Source: Bryobacterales bacterium (GTDB lineage: Bacteria > Acidobacteriota > Terriglobia > Bryobacterales > Bryobacteraceae). From it: 64,000 nt of DNA. Shown piece after piece: positions 7,865-16,007 of the stretch. The translations under genes and the position numbers were made by a program. The stretch covers positions 33,361 through 97,360 of the forward strand of contig PMUP01000030.1 of the NCBI GenBank assembly GCA_003166865.1, in the 5' to 3' direction. The notes under the pieces were generated by a model. That model was not told the DNA's origin, ran no database searches, and worked only from the letters and a program-made list of their open reading frames with translations. The number at the start of each line of letters is the position of its first letter. The first letter of the stretch is position 1.

Positions 7865-8203
7865 ATGCACTTGCGTGTTGACTGCTGTGTCTTGTGTACT
7901 GTTTTGGTGTTTGGGCTCGCCGGCTGTGGCGGAGCGGGCTCCGAACCATCCGAAGCACAGATGAAAGACGCGATGGAGTATGCCATGAACCACCCGCCGG
8001 GCGTAGTCAACAGCGAGCCAATCAAGATCACCTTTTTCAAGAAGGAGGCTTGCGACAAACCGGCTGAGCAGGGTTTCCGATGCACTTTCACCGTGATGGT
8101 CGCGTCAGCGAATATCGGCGCCGGGATGTACAACAACATATCCATGGGCTATTTTTATAAGGACAAGGATTCAGGCAAGTGGATGATGCGGCCGCCGTTC
8201 TAA
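7865..8203 (+). CDS. small predicted lipoprotein, function unknown
   Basis: From ATG 7865 (AGGGGCG upstream) the 112-residue product has a short signal peptide (CCVLCTVLVFG) ending in a lipobox LAGC, so it should be lipid-anchored after cleavage. The mature part has two cysteines (EACDKP, FRCTF) that may form a disulfide and the segment IKITFFKKEACDKP. I do not recognise a family. The longer ORF start at 7787 would bury the signal peptide and is not used. Confidence 0.65.
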   Translation: MHLRVDCCVLCTVLVFGLAGCGGAGSEPSEAQMKDAMEYAMNHPPGVVNSEPIKITFFKKEACDKPAEQGFRCTFTVMVASANIGAGMYNNISMGYFYKDKDSGKWMMRPPF

Positions 8204-8229
8204 GAACGCAGAGCTCGGGTACTTGCCGG

Positions 8230-8575
8230 CTCGGCCGACACAATGTCCGCTCCAAGCGGGTCAGGCTTACAGCTCCGCACCTGAAGGTTCCAGCACAATT
8301 CAACCGCGCGGACTGCACGCCTCGGCAAGCCCGTGCGGGATTGGCCGAGAGCGCCGCTCGCTGCGCGGAGATGCTCGCTGAGGCGCTCGGCGGTGCTGGG
8401 GGCCGCGTCGCGAAGTTTCTCAGAGACGGCTGGGCGCGGCCTTGGCCGGTTGGCCTGGAAATGCTGTGCTACATGCTTTCTCACGAAGCCCACCATCGCG
8501 AGTCGCCTGGCCTGGCGAGTGCGCCGTAAACCATGCTCCGTAAATCAGGCGCTATCCGCTTCCCGATCGGCTACA
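8230..8575 (+). pseudogene. decayed DinB-family gene
   Basis: The frame starting around 8230 reads LTAPHLKVPAQFNRADCTP, SAARCAEMLAEAL, FLRDGWARPWP and MLCYMLSHEAHHR, matching the C-terminal half of small DinB-fold proteins including the metal-site HEAHHR. The expected continuation (about RRYPLPDRLH) is found in another frame at about 8535-8565, so at least one frameshift separates them, and the N-terminal third is missing. An intact, different DinB gene lies at 38565. Confidence 0.6.
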
Positions 8576-8696
8576 CTTAGCTGAATCAGCGTATGCCGCT
8601 CCTGCGCGATCCGGATCGTATCGCTCGCTTCCCGCTCCCGCTAAAGGAAGCGGTTGCGATCTCCAGGCAAATCATCGAAGGGCTGCCATCCACACG
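8576..8696. other. spacer without recognised feature
   Basis: Between the DinB remnant and the methyltransferase. I see no gene, repeat or terminator here. Confidence 0.4.
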
Positions 8697-9245
8697 TTGA
8701 AGATTGCGGCGTATTGCGTCTATCTCGCGGCTTGGTTGGTATTCGCCATGGGCGCCGTGGCGGGCGCATTGCCGCGGCTACGCAGGCAGACCGCCGCGAC
8801 GACGGCGATCACAGCGCCGGTGCTCCTCGGCAGTCTGCTGCAGGCCCTCGCGGCATTCGCGGTTACCAGGTCCATGGGCAGTGGACCGCTACACCCTCGG
8901 ATGTTTGAATTGGCCGGTGCGCTCGTGCTTGCACCACTCGGCGCGGCTCTATTTGTATGGGCGCTTCGATCCGTACCCCGGAATGCTCACGGCGATACAT
9001 TGGTCACCGGAGGCGCCTACTGGTGGCTGCGCAACCCGATCTATCTGGCTTTCCTCGCGATGCTGCTGGCCACCGGCTTCCTCATTTCGGATGGCATCAA
9101 ATTGATCCCGCCGGTGCTGCTGTACCTGGCTGGGTCGGAGTTGCGGATCGCTTCCGAAGAACGTGAACTCGCCCAGAAGTTTCCGCAGGATTATGCGATG
9201 TACCGGAGCCGGACACGCTGGCGTTATCTCCCATGGTTACGGTGA
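8697..9245 (+). CDS. membrane methyltransferase of the isoprenylcysteine/phospholipid (ICMT/PEMT) family
   Basis: The product has 182 residues from a TTG start and about four or five hydrophobic helices. The C-terminal part has the family hallmark: GDTLVTGGAYWWLRNPIYLAFLAMLLATG, then an EERELAQKFPQDYAMYRSRTRWRYLPWL tail, which form the SAM-binding region in ICMT/PEMT enzymes. It should methylate a lipid or a membrane-associated thiol or amine at the inner membrane; the substrate cannot be told. It stands alone between a pseudogene and the cytochrome b gene. Confidence 0.8.
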   Translation: MKIAAYCVYLAAWLVFAMGAVAGALPRLRRQTAATTAITAPVLLGSLLQALAAFAVTRSMGSGPLHPRMFELAGALVLAPLGAALFVWALRSVPRNAHGDTLVTGGAYWWLRNPIYLAFLAMLLATGFLISDGIKLIPPVLLYLAGSELRIASEERELAQKFPQDYAMYRSRTRWRYLPWLR

Positions 9246-9327
9246 AAATCAGACGTTGGCCAGCGCTCCCACAACCCACCTCCCGCCCGGCTTGCGCAAC
9301 GTGCGCACCACCTGCTAGCATTCGCGT

Positions 9328-10089
9328 GTGAGCGATGCTGCTTGGGTCGCAACTTCCGACGCAGCCGTCCCAGCCAGGACGGTACCTTCGCGGCACTCTG
9401 CCCTCGTCCGCGTCACTCATTGGATTGCCACCCTGAGCTTTCTTGCCCTGCTCGTCACTGGAGTCGAAATCCTCATCTCTCACCCGCGCTTTTATTGGGG
9501 TGAAGCGGGCAACATAAACACTCCGGCCCTCTTCAAAATTCCGATCCCCGCCTCCAGGTCATCCGTGCCCACCGGCTACGGCTACGTGCTGCCGGACCAG
9601 AACGGCTGGAGCCGCTATCTCCACTTTCAATCTGCCTGGGTCGTCGTACTCACCGGCTTACTGTACATAATCTCCAGTTTCTTTAGCGGACATTTGCGGA
9701 AAAACTTGCTCCCAGATCGGGCCGATCTTTCGTGGCGGACCTTCTCAACTACAATCGCGAACCATTTGCGCTTCAAGCCGCCGGGTGATGAAGAAGCCTG
9801 GTCGTATAACCTGCTTCAGCGGCTCACCTACCTGTTGGTGATCTTCGTTCTGTTCCCCTTGGTCATCTGGACGGGCCTGGCGATGTCGCCCGCCATCGCG
9901 TCCGTGTTTCCCACCGCCGTCAGCGCGCTGGGCGGCCAGCAATCCGCGCGCACCATTCATTTCTTCGTCTCGGTGGCCCTGGTCCTTTTTCTGTTGGTTC
10001 ACATCATGATGATTTGCCTCGCCGGGCTAAGGAACCGCATGCGCGCGATGATCACGGGCCGATATAGTACAGATAAGGAGCGCGCATGA
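9328..10089 (+). CDS. cytochrome b561-type membrane protein, partner of a molybdopterin enzyme
   Basis: The 253-residue protein starts at a GTG and has about four membrane helices with histidines placed to ligate haem b: VRVTHWIATLSFL, YLHFQSAWVVVLTGLLY, RTIHFFVSVALVL and LLVHIMMICLAG. It matches the bacterial cytochrome b561 domain (PF01292 type). Its stop overlaps the start of the next gene (ATGA), which encodes a periplasmic sulfite-oxidase-fold protein, so it most likely links the quinone pool with that enzyme. Confidence 0.88.
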   Translation: MSDAAWVATSDAAVPARTVPSRHSALVRVTHWIATLSFLALLVTGVEILISHPRFYWGEAGNINTPALFKIPIPASRSSVPTGYGYVLPDQNGWSRYLHFQSAWVVVLTGLLYIISSFFSGHLRKNLLPDRADLSWRTFSTTIANHLRFKPPGDEEAWSYNLLQRLTYLLVIFVLFPLVIWTGLAMSPAIASVFPTAVSALGGQQSARTIHFFVSVALVLFLLVHIMMICLAGLRNRMRAMITGRYSTDKERA

Positions 10090-10844
10090 ACCCTCTTTCA
10101 CGCCGCAAACTCATTACCACCGGGATCACGGCAGCGGCGGGCGCATCGGGCCTGGCCGTCGCAGGCGGTCTTGCGAAGCGTTACGGACTGATCCCGCCGG
10201 ATGCTGGCGGTCTCTATGGCGTGGGCGAAACGCTGACCTATGCAGCGCAGCGCGTACTCACCAGCCACTCGATGGCCCGCGAGTTTTCTCCCAGCCAGAT
10301 TTCGAACCCTCCGTTCGCGAACGAAGTCGCTCCATTAGGCGGCACGTTCAAGCGCCTTCAGGAAGGAGGCTTCGCTGACTGGAGGCTCGCGGTGGACGGC
10401 ATGGTCGCCCGCCCAGCATCATTTTCGATTGCCGATCTCAAGAGCCATCCTTCCCGCAGCCAGATCACTCACCTGGCCTGCGAAGAAGGCTGGTCTTATA
10501 TTGCGGAATGGACCGGCGTGCCACTCTCCCACGTCTTGGACGTGGTGGGGATTCTGCCGCAAGCCAAATATGTTGTCTACTTCTCGATACAGCAAGACTG
10601 GTGGGACAGCCTCGATATGGCCGATGCCATGCATCCGCAGACCCTCATCGCCCACAGCATGAATGGCGGTGAGCTTCCGGTGGGCCACGGCGGCCCTCTG
10701 CGCATGCGTGTTCCACGCCAACTGGGCTACAAGAACGTGAAATACATCACGCGCCTGACGGTAACCGACGATCTGAAACGGTTCGGCCAGGGCTTGGGCT
10801 CCTCGTCGCCGGAAGGCGGTTACGCCTGGTACGCCGGCATCTGA
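10086..10844 (+). CDS. molybdopterin-dependent oxidoreductase (sulfite oxidase/YedY-like fold)
   Basis: The 252-residue protein starts with a twin-arginine-type signal (SRRKLITTGITAAAGASGL), so it is exported folded with cofactor. The molybdopterin domain is marked by the catalytic-cysteine segment THLACEEGWS, WTGVPLSHVLDVVGI and the C-terminal PRQLGYKNVKYITRLTV. As in MsrP (YedY) the electron partner is a membrane cytochrome b, here encoded immediately upstream and translationally coupled. The substrate is unknown; the general family reaction is reduction or oxidation of S- or N-oxides. Confidence 0.87.
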   Translation: MNPLSRRKLITTGITAAAGASGLAVAGGLAKRYGLIPPDAGGLYGVGETLTYAAQRVLTSHSMAREFSPSQISNPPFANEVAPLGGTFKRLQEGGFADWRLAVDGMVARPASFSIADLKSHPSRSQITHLACEEGWSYIAEWTGVPLSHVLDVVGILPQAKYVVYFSIQQDWWDSLDMADAMHPQTLIAHSMNGGELPVGHGGPLRMRVPRQLGYKNVKYITRLTVTDDLKRFGQGLGSSSPEGGYAWYAGI

Positions 10845-10891
10845 TTCGGCTAATGGCCGCTGACCTAAACGTGAAAATCGCGCTGGCTGGT

Positions 10892-10900
10892 TGCTATACT
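10892..10900 (+). promoter_or_regulatory. extended -10 promoter element
   Basis: TGCTATACT (TGn plus TATACT) lies 79 bases before the ATG of the next gene. The same nonamer occurs at 46145 and 55543, each time ahead of a gene on the same strand. Confidence 0.5.
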
Positions 10901-10979
10901 GCTCTACGTAGTGCATCCACCGGGTAGTGGACACCGATTCCAGGAATTTTCGCGCAACGCAACCCGGAGATAGCCTCGC

Positions 10980-12551
10980 ATGCACACGCACCGTATCGCC
11001 ACGATCACTGCAATTCTGTCGACCGCGTTAATCGCGGCTCCGCAGAGCACGCCTGCTCCCCAGCAACAGACTTTGCCGCGCACGGCCGACGGCAAGCCAG
11101 ACCTCGAAGGCATCTGGCAGGCGTCCAGCACCGCGGCAGCCGATCTTCAGGATCACGCCGCAAGCCTCAACATGCTGGCCGGCCGTTCGGTGATCGGCGG
11201 AAACGAAATCCCATATCAGCCGTGGGCCGCCAAGCAGAAAGCCGAGAATTATCAGAATCGGCAGACGGCCGATCCGCTCTCGAAATGCTTCTTGCCGGGC
11301 GTCCCTCGAATCATGTATCTGGACTTTCCGTTTCAGATTTTCCAGACGCCGAAAGCTATCGCGATGGCCTTTGAATGGGAACTGGACTACCGCCTGATCT
11401 ACACCGACGGCTCTCCTCACCCCACTGACGCCGATTCCTGGATGGGCGATTCACGCGGCCATTGGGACGGCGACACCCTGGTTGTGGACGTCGGCAACAT
11501 CAATGACAAAACCTGGTTCGATATGGCGGGGGACTTTCACAGCGACGCGCTCCACGTGGTGGAGCGATACCGCATGACCGGCCGCGACAGCATTCAGTAC
11601 CAAGCCACCATCGAGGATTCCAAGGTTTTCACTAAGCCTTGGACCATCAACATTGCCTTGCAGCGCCGAACGGATCGGGACAGACTGTTCGAGTACTCCT
11701 GTCAATCCGAAGTCGAAGAGGCGAACGGCGCGTTCACGCGTGAGGAGCGAACCTGGTATCCGGGTAGCGGAACAGCGCCCCCGGTGGCCATGGCCGCCTC
11801 TTCGCATGTGCCCGCCACTCCGCCGCGAGTTGTGGCGAACCTTCGGCGGACGAATGGCGACAAGCCAGACCTGCAGGGCTTCTATGAATCCAAGGCCGAG
11901 GGCGCGAACCAGGCATTGGAAAGACCGGGCGCGCCGGCCGGACAAGCCCTGATCATCGATCCACCGGACGGGAAACTTCCGACGCAGCCCTGGGCCGTGG
12001 ACGAGCACGCCAGCCGGAATTTGAGCGAGCGCGGTTACGACGATCCGACGGCTCACTGTTTCCCCCAGGGCGTCCCTCGATCGATGTACATCCCGCAGGG
12101 AATTGAACTCATTCAAACCTCCGATTACATCGTCTTTCTGTTCGAACGCATGTCCTGGCGCATAATCCCGCTCGTCGATCAGGAGAAAGCGGGGCGTGCC
12201 CACCTGCCGGACAACATTCGATTGTGGGAGGGCGATTCGCTGGGACATTGGGAGGGCGACACGCTGGTTGTCGACACGACCAGCCTCAACGGCAAGACCT
12301 GGCTGGGTGAAGGCGGCGAAATTGTGAGCTACGCCGAACACGTGGTGGAACGATTCACTCCGGCGAGTCCCGACGCTATCAACTATGAGGCGACCATCAC
12401 CGATCCGGTGGTGTACACGCGGCCGTGGACAATGGCCTTTCCAATGAAGCGCGAAAAGTTCCAACTTACCGAGGCGGCGTGTCACGAGGAAGATCGCGAC
12501 CTCCCGCACATGAAGGCCATCAAAGACGCGGCCGCCGGGAAAAAGAAATAG
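10980..12551 (+). CDS. secreted protein with two tandem copies of an acidobacterial domain
   Basis: After a signal peptide (ITAILSTALIAAPQS) the 523-residue protein contains the same roughly 230-residue unit twice. Copy 1 (about 35-265) has ADGKPDLEGIW, KCFLPGVPRIMY, GDSRGHWDGDTLVVDVG and FTKPWTINIALQRR. Copy 2 (about 285-510) has NGDKPDLQGFY, HCFPQGVPRSMYIP, GDSLGHWEGDTLVVDTTSLN and YTRPWTMAFPMKR. The gene at 60371 encodes a single-copy relative. The conserved His-Trp-x-Gly-Asp core and acidic residues could form an active or metal site, but the function is not known. It is preceded by the promoter at 10892. Confidence 0.75.
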   Translation: MHTHRIATITAILSTALIAAPQSTPAPQQQTLPRTADGKPDLEGIWQASSTAAADLQDHAASLNMLAGRSVIGGNEIPYQPWAAKQKAENYQNRQTADPLSKCFLPGVPRIMYLDFPFQIFQTPKAIAMAFEWELDYRLIYTDGSPHPTDADSWMGDSRGHWDGDTLVVDVGNINDKTWFDMAGDFHSDALHVVERYRMTGRDSIQYQATIEDSKVFTKPWTINIALQRRTDRDRLFEYSCQSEVEEANGAFTREERTWYPGSGTAPPVAMAASSHVPATPPRVVANLRRTNGDKPDLQGFYESKAEGANQALERPGAPAGQALIIDPPDGKLPTQPWAVDEHASRNLSERGYDDPTAHCFPQGVPRSMYIPQGIELIQTSDYIVFLFERMSWRIIPLVDQEKAGRAHLPDNIRLWEGDSLGHWEGDTLVVDTTSLNGKTWLGEGGEIVSYAEHVVERFTPASPDAINYEATITDPVVYTRPWTMAFPMKREKFQLTEAACHEEDRDLPHMKAIKDAAAGKKK

Positions 12552-12632
12552 GACCGAAACGGCGCTCCAGACACGCGACGAAATAAGGCCAAGGAACAGC
12601 CGCCCGTCTTCGCATAGGGAGATAATAGGGTA
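12552..12632. other. spacer before the HEPN pair
   Basis: No gene. The stretch ends in AGGGAGATAATAGGG, which may serve as the ribosome binding site for the next gene. Confidence 0.4.
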
Positions 12633-12947
12633 GTGCGCACTCCAGCCGGAAACGTCAATCAGGCCGAGCTCAGGGATGCGGTAGACCAGGCCGCTGAAGA
12701 ACTTGATCCCCGTGAAGTCCGAGAGGTCCGGTTCACTCTAGGATCTGATTCGGGCGGAGAACCATCAATATTCTTCGGCATCCTGCTGACCCCCTACGCC
12801 AGCCACCAATCCCGCTTGGCGCACGTAACCGGAAAAGTGGCAACGGCGCTATTTGATCAACTTCAACCTTACAATCGCTGGGGACTCCAGCCTTACTTTA
12901 ACTTCACCTCTGATCAGGCGCACTTCCGTAATCCAGGCTGGATGTAA
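12633..12947 (+). CDS. small protein partnered with a HEPN-like protein
   Basis: The 104-residue product (GTG start) has a conserved-looking core RFTLGSDSGGEPSIFFGILL followed by HVTGKVATALFDQLQPYN. It lacks the GSxD-x-D motif of the nucleotidyltransferase antitoxins that usually accompany HEPN toxins. It ends 3 bases before the HEPN-like gene. Pairs of such a short alpha/beta protein with a HEPN-like protein occur in many genomes; a toxin-antitoxin role is inferred only from that arrangement. Confidence 0.6.
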   Translation: MRTPAGNVNQAELRDAVDQAAEELDPREVREVRFTLGSDSGGEPSIFFGILLTPYASHQSRLAHVTGKVATALFDQLQPYNRWGLQPYFNFTSDQAHFRNPGWM

Positions 12948-12950
12948 TCG

Positions 12951-13433
12951 ATGGCGTTTGCTGAAGATCTTCTGAAGCAGGCGTTCCTTCTCCTCAATAA
13001 GGAGCCCAAAACCCCGACCCAAGCAAGTCTTCGAAGATCTGTTTCCACAGCCTACTACGCTCTTTTTCACCTACTGATACAGGACGCTTCCGCCAATTGG
13101 AGCCGATTGGATACGCGCGATTATCTTGCGCGGGCATTCGAACACAAGACCATGAAGGAGGCATCAACGCGGGCGGAAAACGCCACATATGATGATCCAT
13201 CAGTCCCTCCGCAGGTGGTGGCCAAGTTGCGCTCGGTTGCTAGGGCATTCAGGGAGCTTCAGTTTCAACGCCATCTTGCAGATTACAGCAATGCGACTAG
13301 GTGGGATAGGATCAAGGCGTCATCCAAAGTTAATCAATCCAAAACCGCTTTTGGTGACTGGAAGGCAATCCGCAACGAGTATGTTGCTCAGCGATACCTC
13401 ATCTCTCTTCTCAGTAACTACAAAGACGGGTGA
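12951..13433 (+). CDS. HEPN-like protein, candidate RNase toxin
   Basis: The 160-residue all-helical product has the N-terminal helix pair LRRSVSTAYYALFHLLI common in HEPN folds and a later FRELQFQRHLADYS segment with R-x6-H spacing, consistent with the HEPN R-x4-6-H catalytic motif. HEPN proteins often cleave RNA. The partner gene lies 3 bases upstream. Downstream (13434-13578) is non-coding debris, and base composition is less GC-rich than the flanks, which fits acquisition. Confidence 0.65.
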   Translation: MAFAEDLLKQAFLLLNKEPKTPTQASLRRSVSTAYYALFHLLIQDASANWSRLDTRDYLARAFEHKTMKEASTRAENATYDDPSVPPQVVAKLRSVARAFRELQFQRHLADYSNATRWDRIKASSKVNQSKTAFGDWKAIRNEYVAQRYLISLLSNYKDG

Positions 13434-13578
13434 CGACGTGGGATTCGAACGCTGACCCATCGGCAGCTCCGCCGCTCGAGGTCTGCAATCCGCGTTCCCC
13501 CGCAGTAGCATGATCGACAGCACCACGGGATAGCCCAAGGCATGAGCAACCGCGAGATCGCCGGGAAGCTGCCGATGC
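13434..13578. other. non-coding spacer with a T-arm-like fragment
   Basis: The segment holds GTGGGATTCGAAC, which recalls a tRNA T-loop on the minus strand, but no stem or acceptor pairs can be drawn around it. No gene is supported. Confidence 0.3.
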
Positions 13579-14070
13579 CTATTTCTTGGGCGCGCCCTGG
13601 TCTCCTGCCTTATAGAAGGCATGACATACGGCGCATGCCTGGTCAACCTCCTCGAGTTGTTTTGTGAATCCCGCTGTGTCGTTGGCCGCAGCCAGCGCAG
13701 CCAGCCGGGCTGTCGCGGACGCATAATTGGCCGCAGCCCGATCGAAGCCGGGGCGGTCTCGCCAGATTGCGGGGAGCGCCTGCGAATCCGCAGACGTCTC
13801 ACCCTCGCCGGTGCCAGGCGGAAACATTCGCGGAAGAGCCTTGGCCCATTTGGCAAGGGCAGCCGCCGGATAGCCTTGACTCTTTGCCTCGCGTCCCGCC
13901 TTCATGGCATCGCCCATCGAGCGGAACGTGATGGAGGACATATCCAGGCTCGCCTGCCGCGCGGCGATGGCATCCAGGCCCGATATGCCTGGGGTACTCT
14001 GCTGGGGCGAGCCGGTCGCAGCGAAGACAAACGATGCGCCGGACAACACGATCAGGCTCTTGAATCGCAT
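13579..14070 (-). CDS. cytochrome c'-like c-type cytochrome
   Basis: From ATG 14070 (AGGAGG 9 bases before it) the 163-residue protein has a signal peptide (SLIVLSGASFVFAATG) and a single haem-binding motif CAVCH near the C terminus within QACAVCHAFYKAG. The rest is helical (MGDAMKAGREAKSQGYPAAAL, AAANYASATARLAALAAAND), the four-helix cytochrome c' layout, where the CxxCH lies on the last helix. It acts in the periplasm. The promoter region is shared with the divergent padR gene. The longer ORF start lacks a signal peptide and is rejected. Confidence 0.8.
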   Translation of the reverse strand: MRFKSLIVLSGASFVFAATGSPQQSTPGISGLDAIAARQASLDMSSITFRSMGDAMKAGREAKSQGYPAAALAKWAKALPRMFPPGTGEGETSADSQALPAIWRDRPGFDRAAANYASATARLAALAAANDTAGFTKQLEEVDQACAVCHAFYKAGDQGAPKK

Positions 14071-14114
14071 GCGGGTCAACCTCCTGCACTCTGCTCCCTC
14101 GGCCGCCGCCCGGA

Positions 14115-14142
14115 TTGACAGAGTGGCTCTTCGATGATACTT
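14115..14142 (+). promoter_or_regulatory. possible promoter of the padR unit
   Basis: A consensus TTGACA at 14115-14120 is followed after 15-17 bases by GATACT/TACTTT. The -10 is weak, so this is tentative. Confidence 0.35.
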
Positions 14143-14170
14143 TGTTATCCAAGGCTTGGCAAACAAGGTC

Positions 14171-14500
14171 ATGGAGATCGACCGGCAGTTCCTAAAGGGC
14201 AGCATCAGTTTACTCTTGCTTCATCTGCTGTCGCGGGGTGAAATGTACGGATATGAAATTCTTCAGGAAGCCTCGCGCCGCAGTGCCAATGCTTTCGAAT
14301 TCAAGGAGGGCACTCTTTACCCCGCGCTGCATCAACTTGAGAAAAGGGGTGAGATCAAGTCCCAATGGCGCACGGCCGAAAACGGCAGGGAACGCAAGTA
14401 TTACTCGCTGACCCCCAAAGGCAGGAAAGCCGCCGCCGCGTATGAAAAGCAGTGGCAGCATTTGACCGGTGCGATCACGGCGATACTGGAGAGCAAGTAA
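14171..14500 (+). CDS. PadR-family transcriptional regulator
   Basis: The 109-residue protein from ATG 14171 (a TTG lies 15 bases earlier) shows the PadR winged helix: ISLLLLHLLSRGEMYGYEILQ, FEFKEGTLYPALHQLEKRGEI and GRERKYYSLTPKGRKA. PadR proteins are repressors. The adjoining gene encodes its usual membrane partner, and a secreted LPMO-like protein follows, so the unit may control expression of that protein in response to an unknown signal. Confidence 0.92.
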   Translation: MEIDRQFLKGSISLLLLHLLSRGEMYGYEILQEASRRSANAFEFKEGTLYPALHQLEKRGEIKSQWRTAENGRERKYYSLTPKGRKAAAAYEKQWQHLTGAITAILESK

Positions 14501-15313
14501 GTGCACGCGGCGGATGAACTGATCGACAGGATCGTGAACCGCTCGCGGATTCCATCGGCGAAACGACGGCGTGAGATTCAACGCGAGCTTCGCTCCCACA
14601 TCGAGGATTTCGCTGTCGCAGCGCGCGCGGCTGGCCGGGACGAAGACGAGATCGAGCGAGCGGTGCTGGCTAACTTTGGCGATCCCGGCCAGATCGCCCA
14701 AGGCTTTGCCTGGGTTTACCGGCACGAACGGCGAAGACTTCGGGTTTTCGCATACACGCTTTCCACCGTGCTCCTGGCGAGCTCTCTTTTAGCGGCGATT
14801 CTGGCAATGCAGACCGGTCTGGCGTTCGGCTTTGGCACGCCAATCATGAACGTGCTCGCGAGCAGGCATACGGTAATTGAAGCGCTCGACATCTTGGCGT
14901 CCGTGGCTGCCTATCTGGGCGTGACTTCGCTTGAAAATCTTTTCAAAAGCCGCCAGTTTCAAAAAGCAGCTTTCCTGCTCGCGGTAATCTTCACCATCCT
15001 CATGGCGTCGTGTGCCGCAGCGGGTCTCCACACAACCTTTCTTTTCTATGGACTCGTCAACGCACTCTTCTTTCGGGCAATTCAGCTATTCGTCAATCCG
15101 AAGGTCGCGCGTGTCGGCATCGTTGTGGTTTGTTTTTCGCTGGCCGGACTCGTTTCCGCTCTGCTGCGGGCGCCGGTTTCACAGGTTACCCTCGCGGCAA
15201 CTTGCGTCAGTTGGCTAGCTATGGGGGCTGGCTACCAACTCATGACTCATCTCGCGGCGCGTGTCGATGCAGCGCTTCTGAACAGCCTCCAGCGGATTCA
15301 AGCAGGTTACTAG
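14501..15313 (+). CDS. membrane protein with N-terminal permease-prefix (HAAS-like) domain
   Basis: The GTG start follows the padR stop without a gap. Residues 1-75 (IPSAKRRREIQRELRSHIEDF, DEIERAVLANFGDPGQIAQGF) form the helical permease-prefix/HAAS domain that accompanies PadR regulators. The remaining 195 residues hold about six hydrophobic helices (YTLSTVLLASSLLAAILA, FLLAVIFTILMASCAAAG and others). In this family the prefix domain is thought to contact the PadR partner; the transport or signalling role of the membrane part is unknown. Confidence 0.8.
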   Translation: MHAADELIDRIVNRSRIPSAKRRREIQRELRSHIEDFAVAARAAGRDEDEIERAVLANFGDPGQIAQGFAWVYRHERRRLRVFAYTLSTVLLASSLLAAILAMQTGLAFGFGTPIMNVLASRHTVIEALDILASVAAYLGVTSLENLFKSRQFQKAAFLLAVIFTILMASCAAAGLHTTFLFYGLVNALFFRAIQLFVNPKVARVGIVVVCFSLAGLVSALLRAPVSQVTLAATCVSWLAMGAGYQLMTHLAARVDAALLNSLQRIQAGY

Positions 15314-15326
15314 TGGGAGAGATCAA

Positions 15327-15947
15327 ATGAGAACCCTGACCATTCTGCTTGGGGGCTGCCTGCTGTTCGCGCTGGCGCCGCGCGGCGTCGCGCATTTCAG
15401 ACTGCTCGAGCCCGCATCCTGGCTTCAGGAATCGGAGGAGCTTGGCGATCCACAGTGGTCGGCTCCGTGCGGAGGAACGTTAACTGACCCCGGCAAATCC
15501 ACCGGCGCGATTACGAAAATCCAGGGCGGTGAAATGCTTCACATCCGAATCCGGGAAATGGCTTTTCATCCTGGCTTTTACCGCGTGGCCCTGGCCGTGA
15601 ATTCGCGCAACGAACTCCCTCCGGATCCCGAAGCCACGAGCGGGCCGGGGACCGACGGCCGTCCACGGTCTGTTTCGGGAGCCGTTCACTATCCGCCGTC
15701 ACCGCCAGTTCTTGCCGACGGCTTGTTCATGCACGTCGCGCCTTTCGAGAAGGAACAGGAAGTCGATGTCGAGATTCCGAACATCAGCTGCGAGAAATGC
15801 ACCTTGCAGGTGATCGAATTCATGGCGGCCCATGGCTGGAATAAAGACGGCGGCTACACCTACCATCATTGCGCCGACCTCCAGATCCGCGCCAACCCGA
15901 ATAAGCCGATCGATACAAGGTTTCCAGCCGAAAACAAACAGCGCTGA
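15327..15947 (+). CDS. secreted LPMO-like protein with histidine-brace N terminus (SCE4755-type)
   Basis: A signal peptide (LTILLGGCLLFALAPRGVA) is predicted to be cut so that the mature chain begins HFRLLEP, putting a histidine at position 1 as in copper lytic polysaccharide monooxygenases. Further histidines are in AFHPGFYR (H81) and TYHHCAD (H180-181), and cysteines in APCGGT, ISCEKCT and HHCAD could form disulfides. The sequence is like the group described as SCE4755-family polysaccharide monooxygenase-like proteins. Length is 206 residues. The gene starts 13 bases after the PadR partner gene, suggesting a shared transcript. Confidence 0.75.
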   Translation: MRTLTILLGGCLLFALAPRGVAHFRLLEPASWLQESEELGDPQWSAPCGGTLTDPGKSTGAITKIQGGEMLHIRIREMAFHPGFYRVALAVNSRNELPPDPEATSGPGTDGRPRSVSGAVHYPPSPPVLADGLFMHVAPFEKEQEVDVEIPNISCEKCTLQVIEFMAAHGWNKDGGYTYHHCADLQIRANPNKPIDTRFPAENKQR

Positions 15948-16007
15948 GATGCACCGCTAAGAGCGCCTGGAGCCGTGTGCAATGCCCCGCGCCGAATTCT
16001 TTCAGAT

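Noticed and set aside
13434-13460. tRNA T-arm-like GTGGGATTCGAAC on the minus strand
   Set aside because: No T-stem or acceptor pairs can be built around it and no anticodon arm is near, so it is not a tRNA or clear attachment site.
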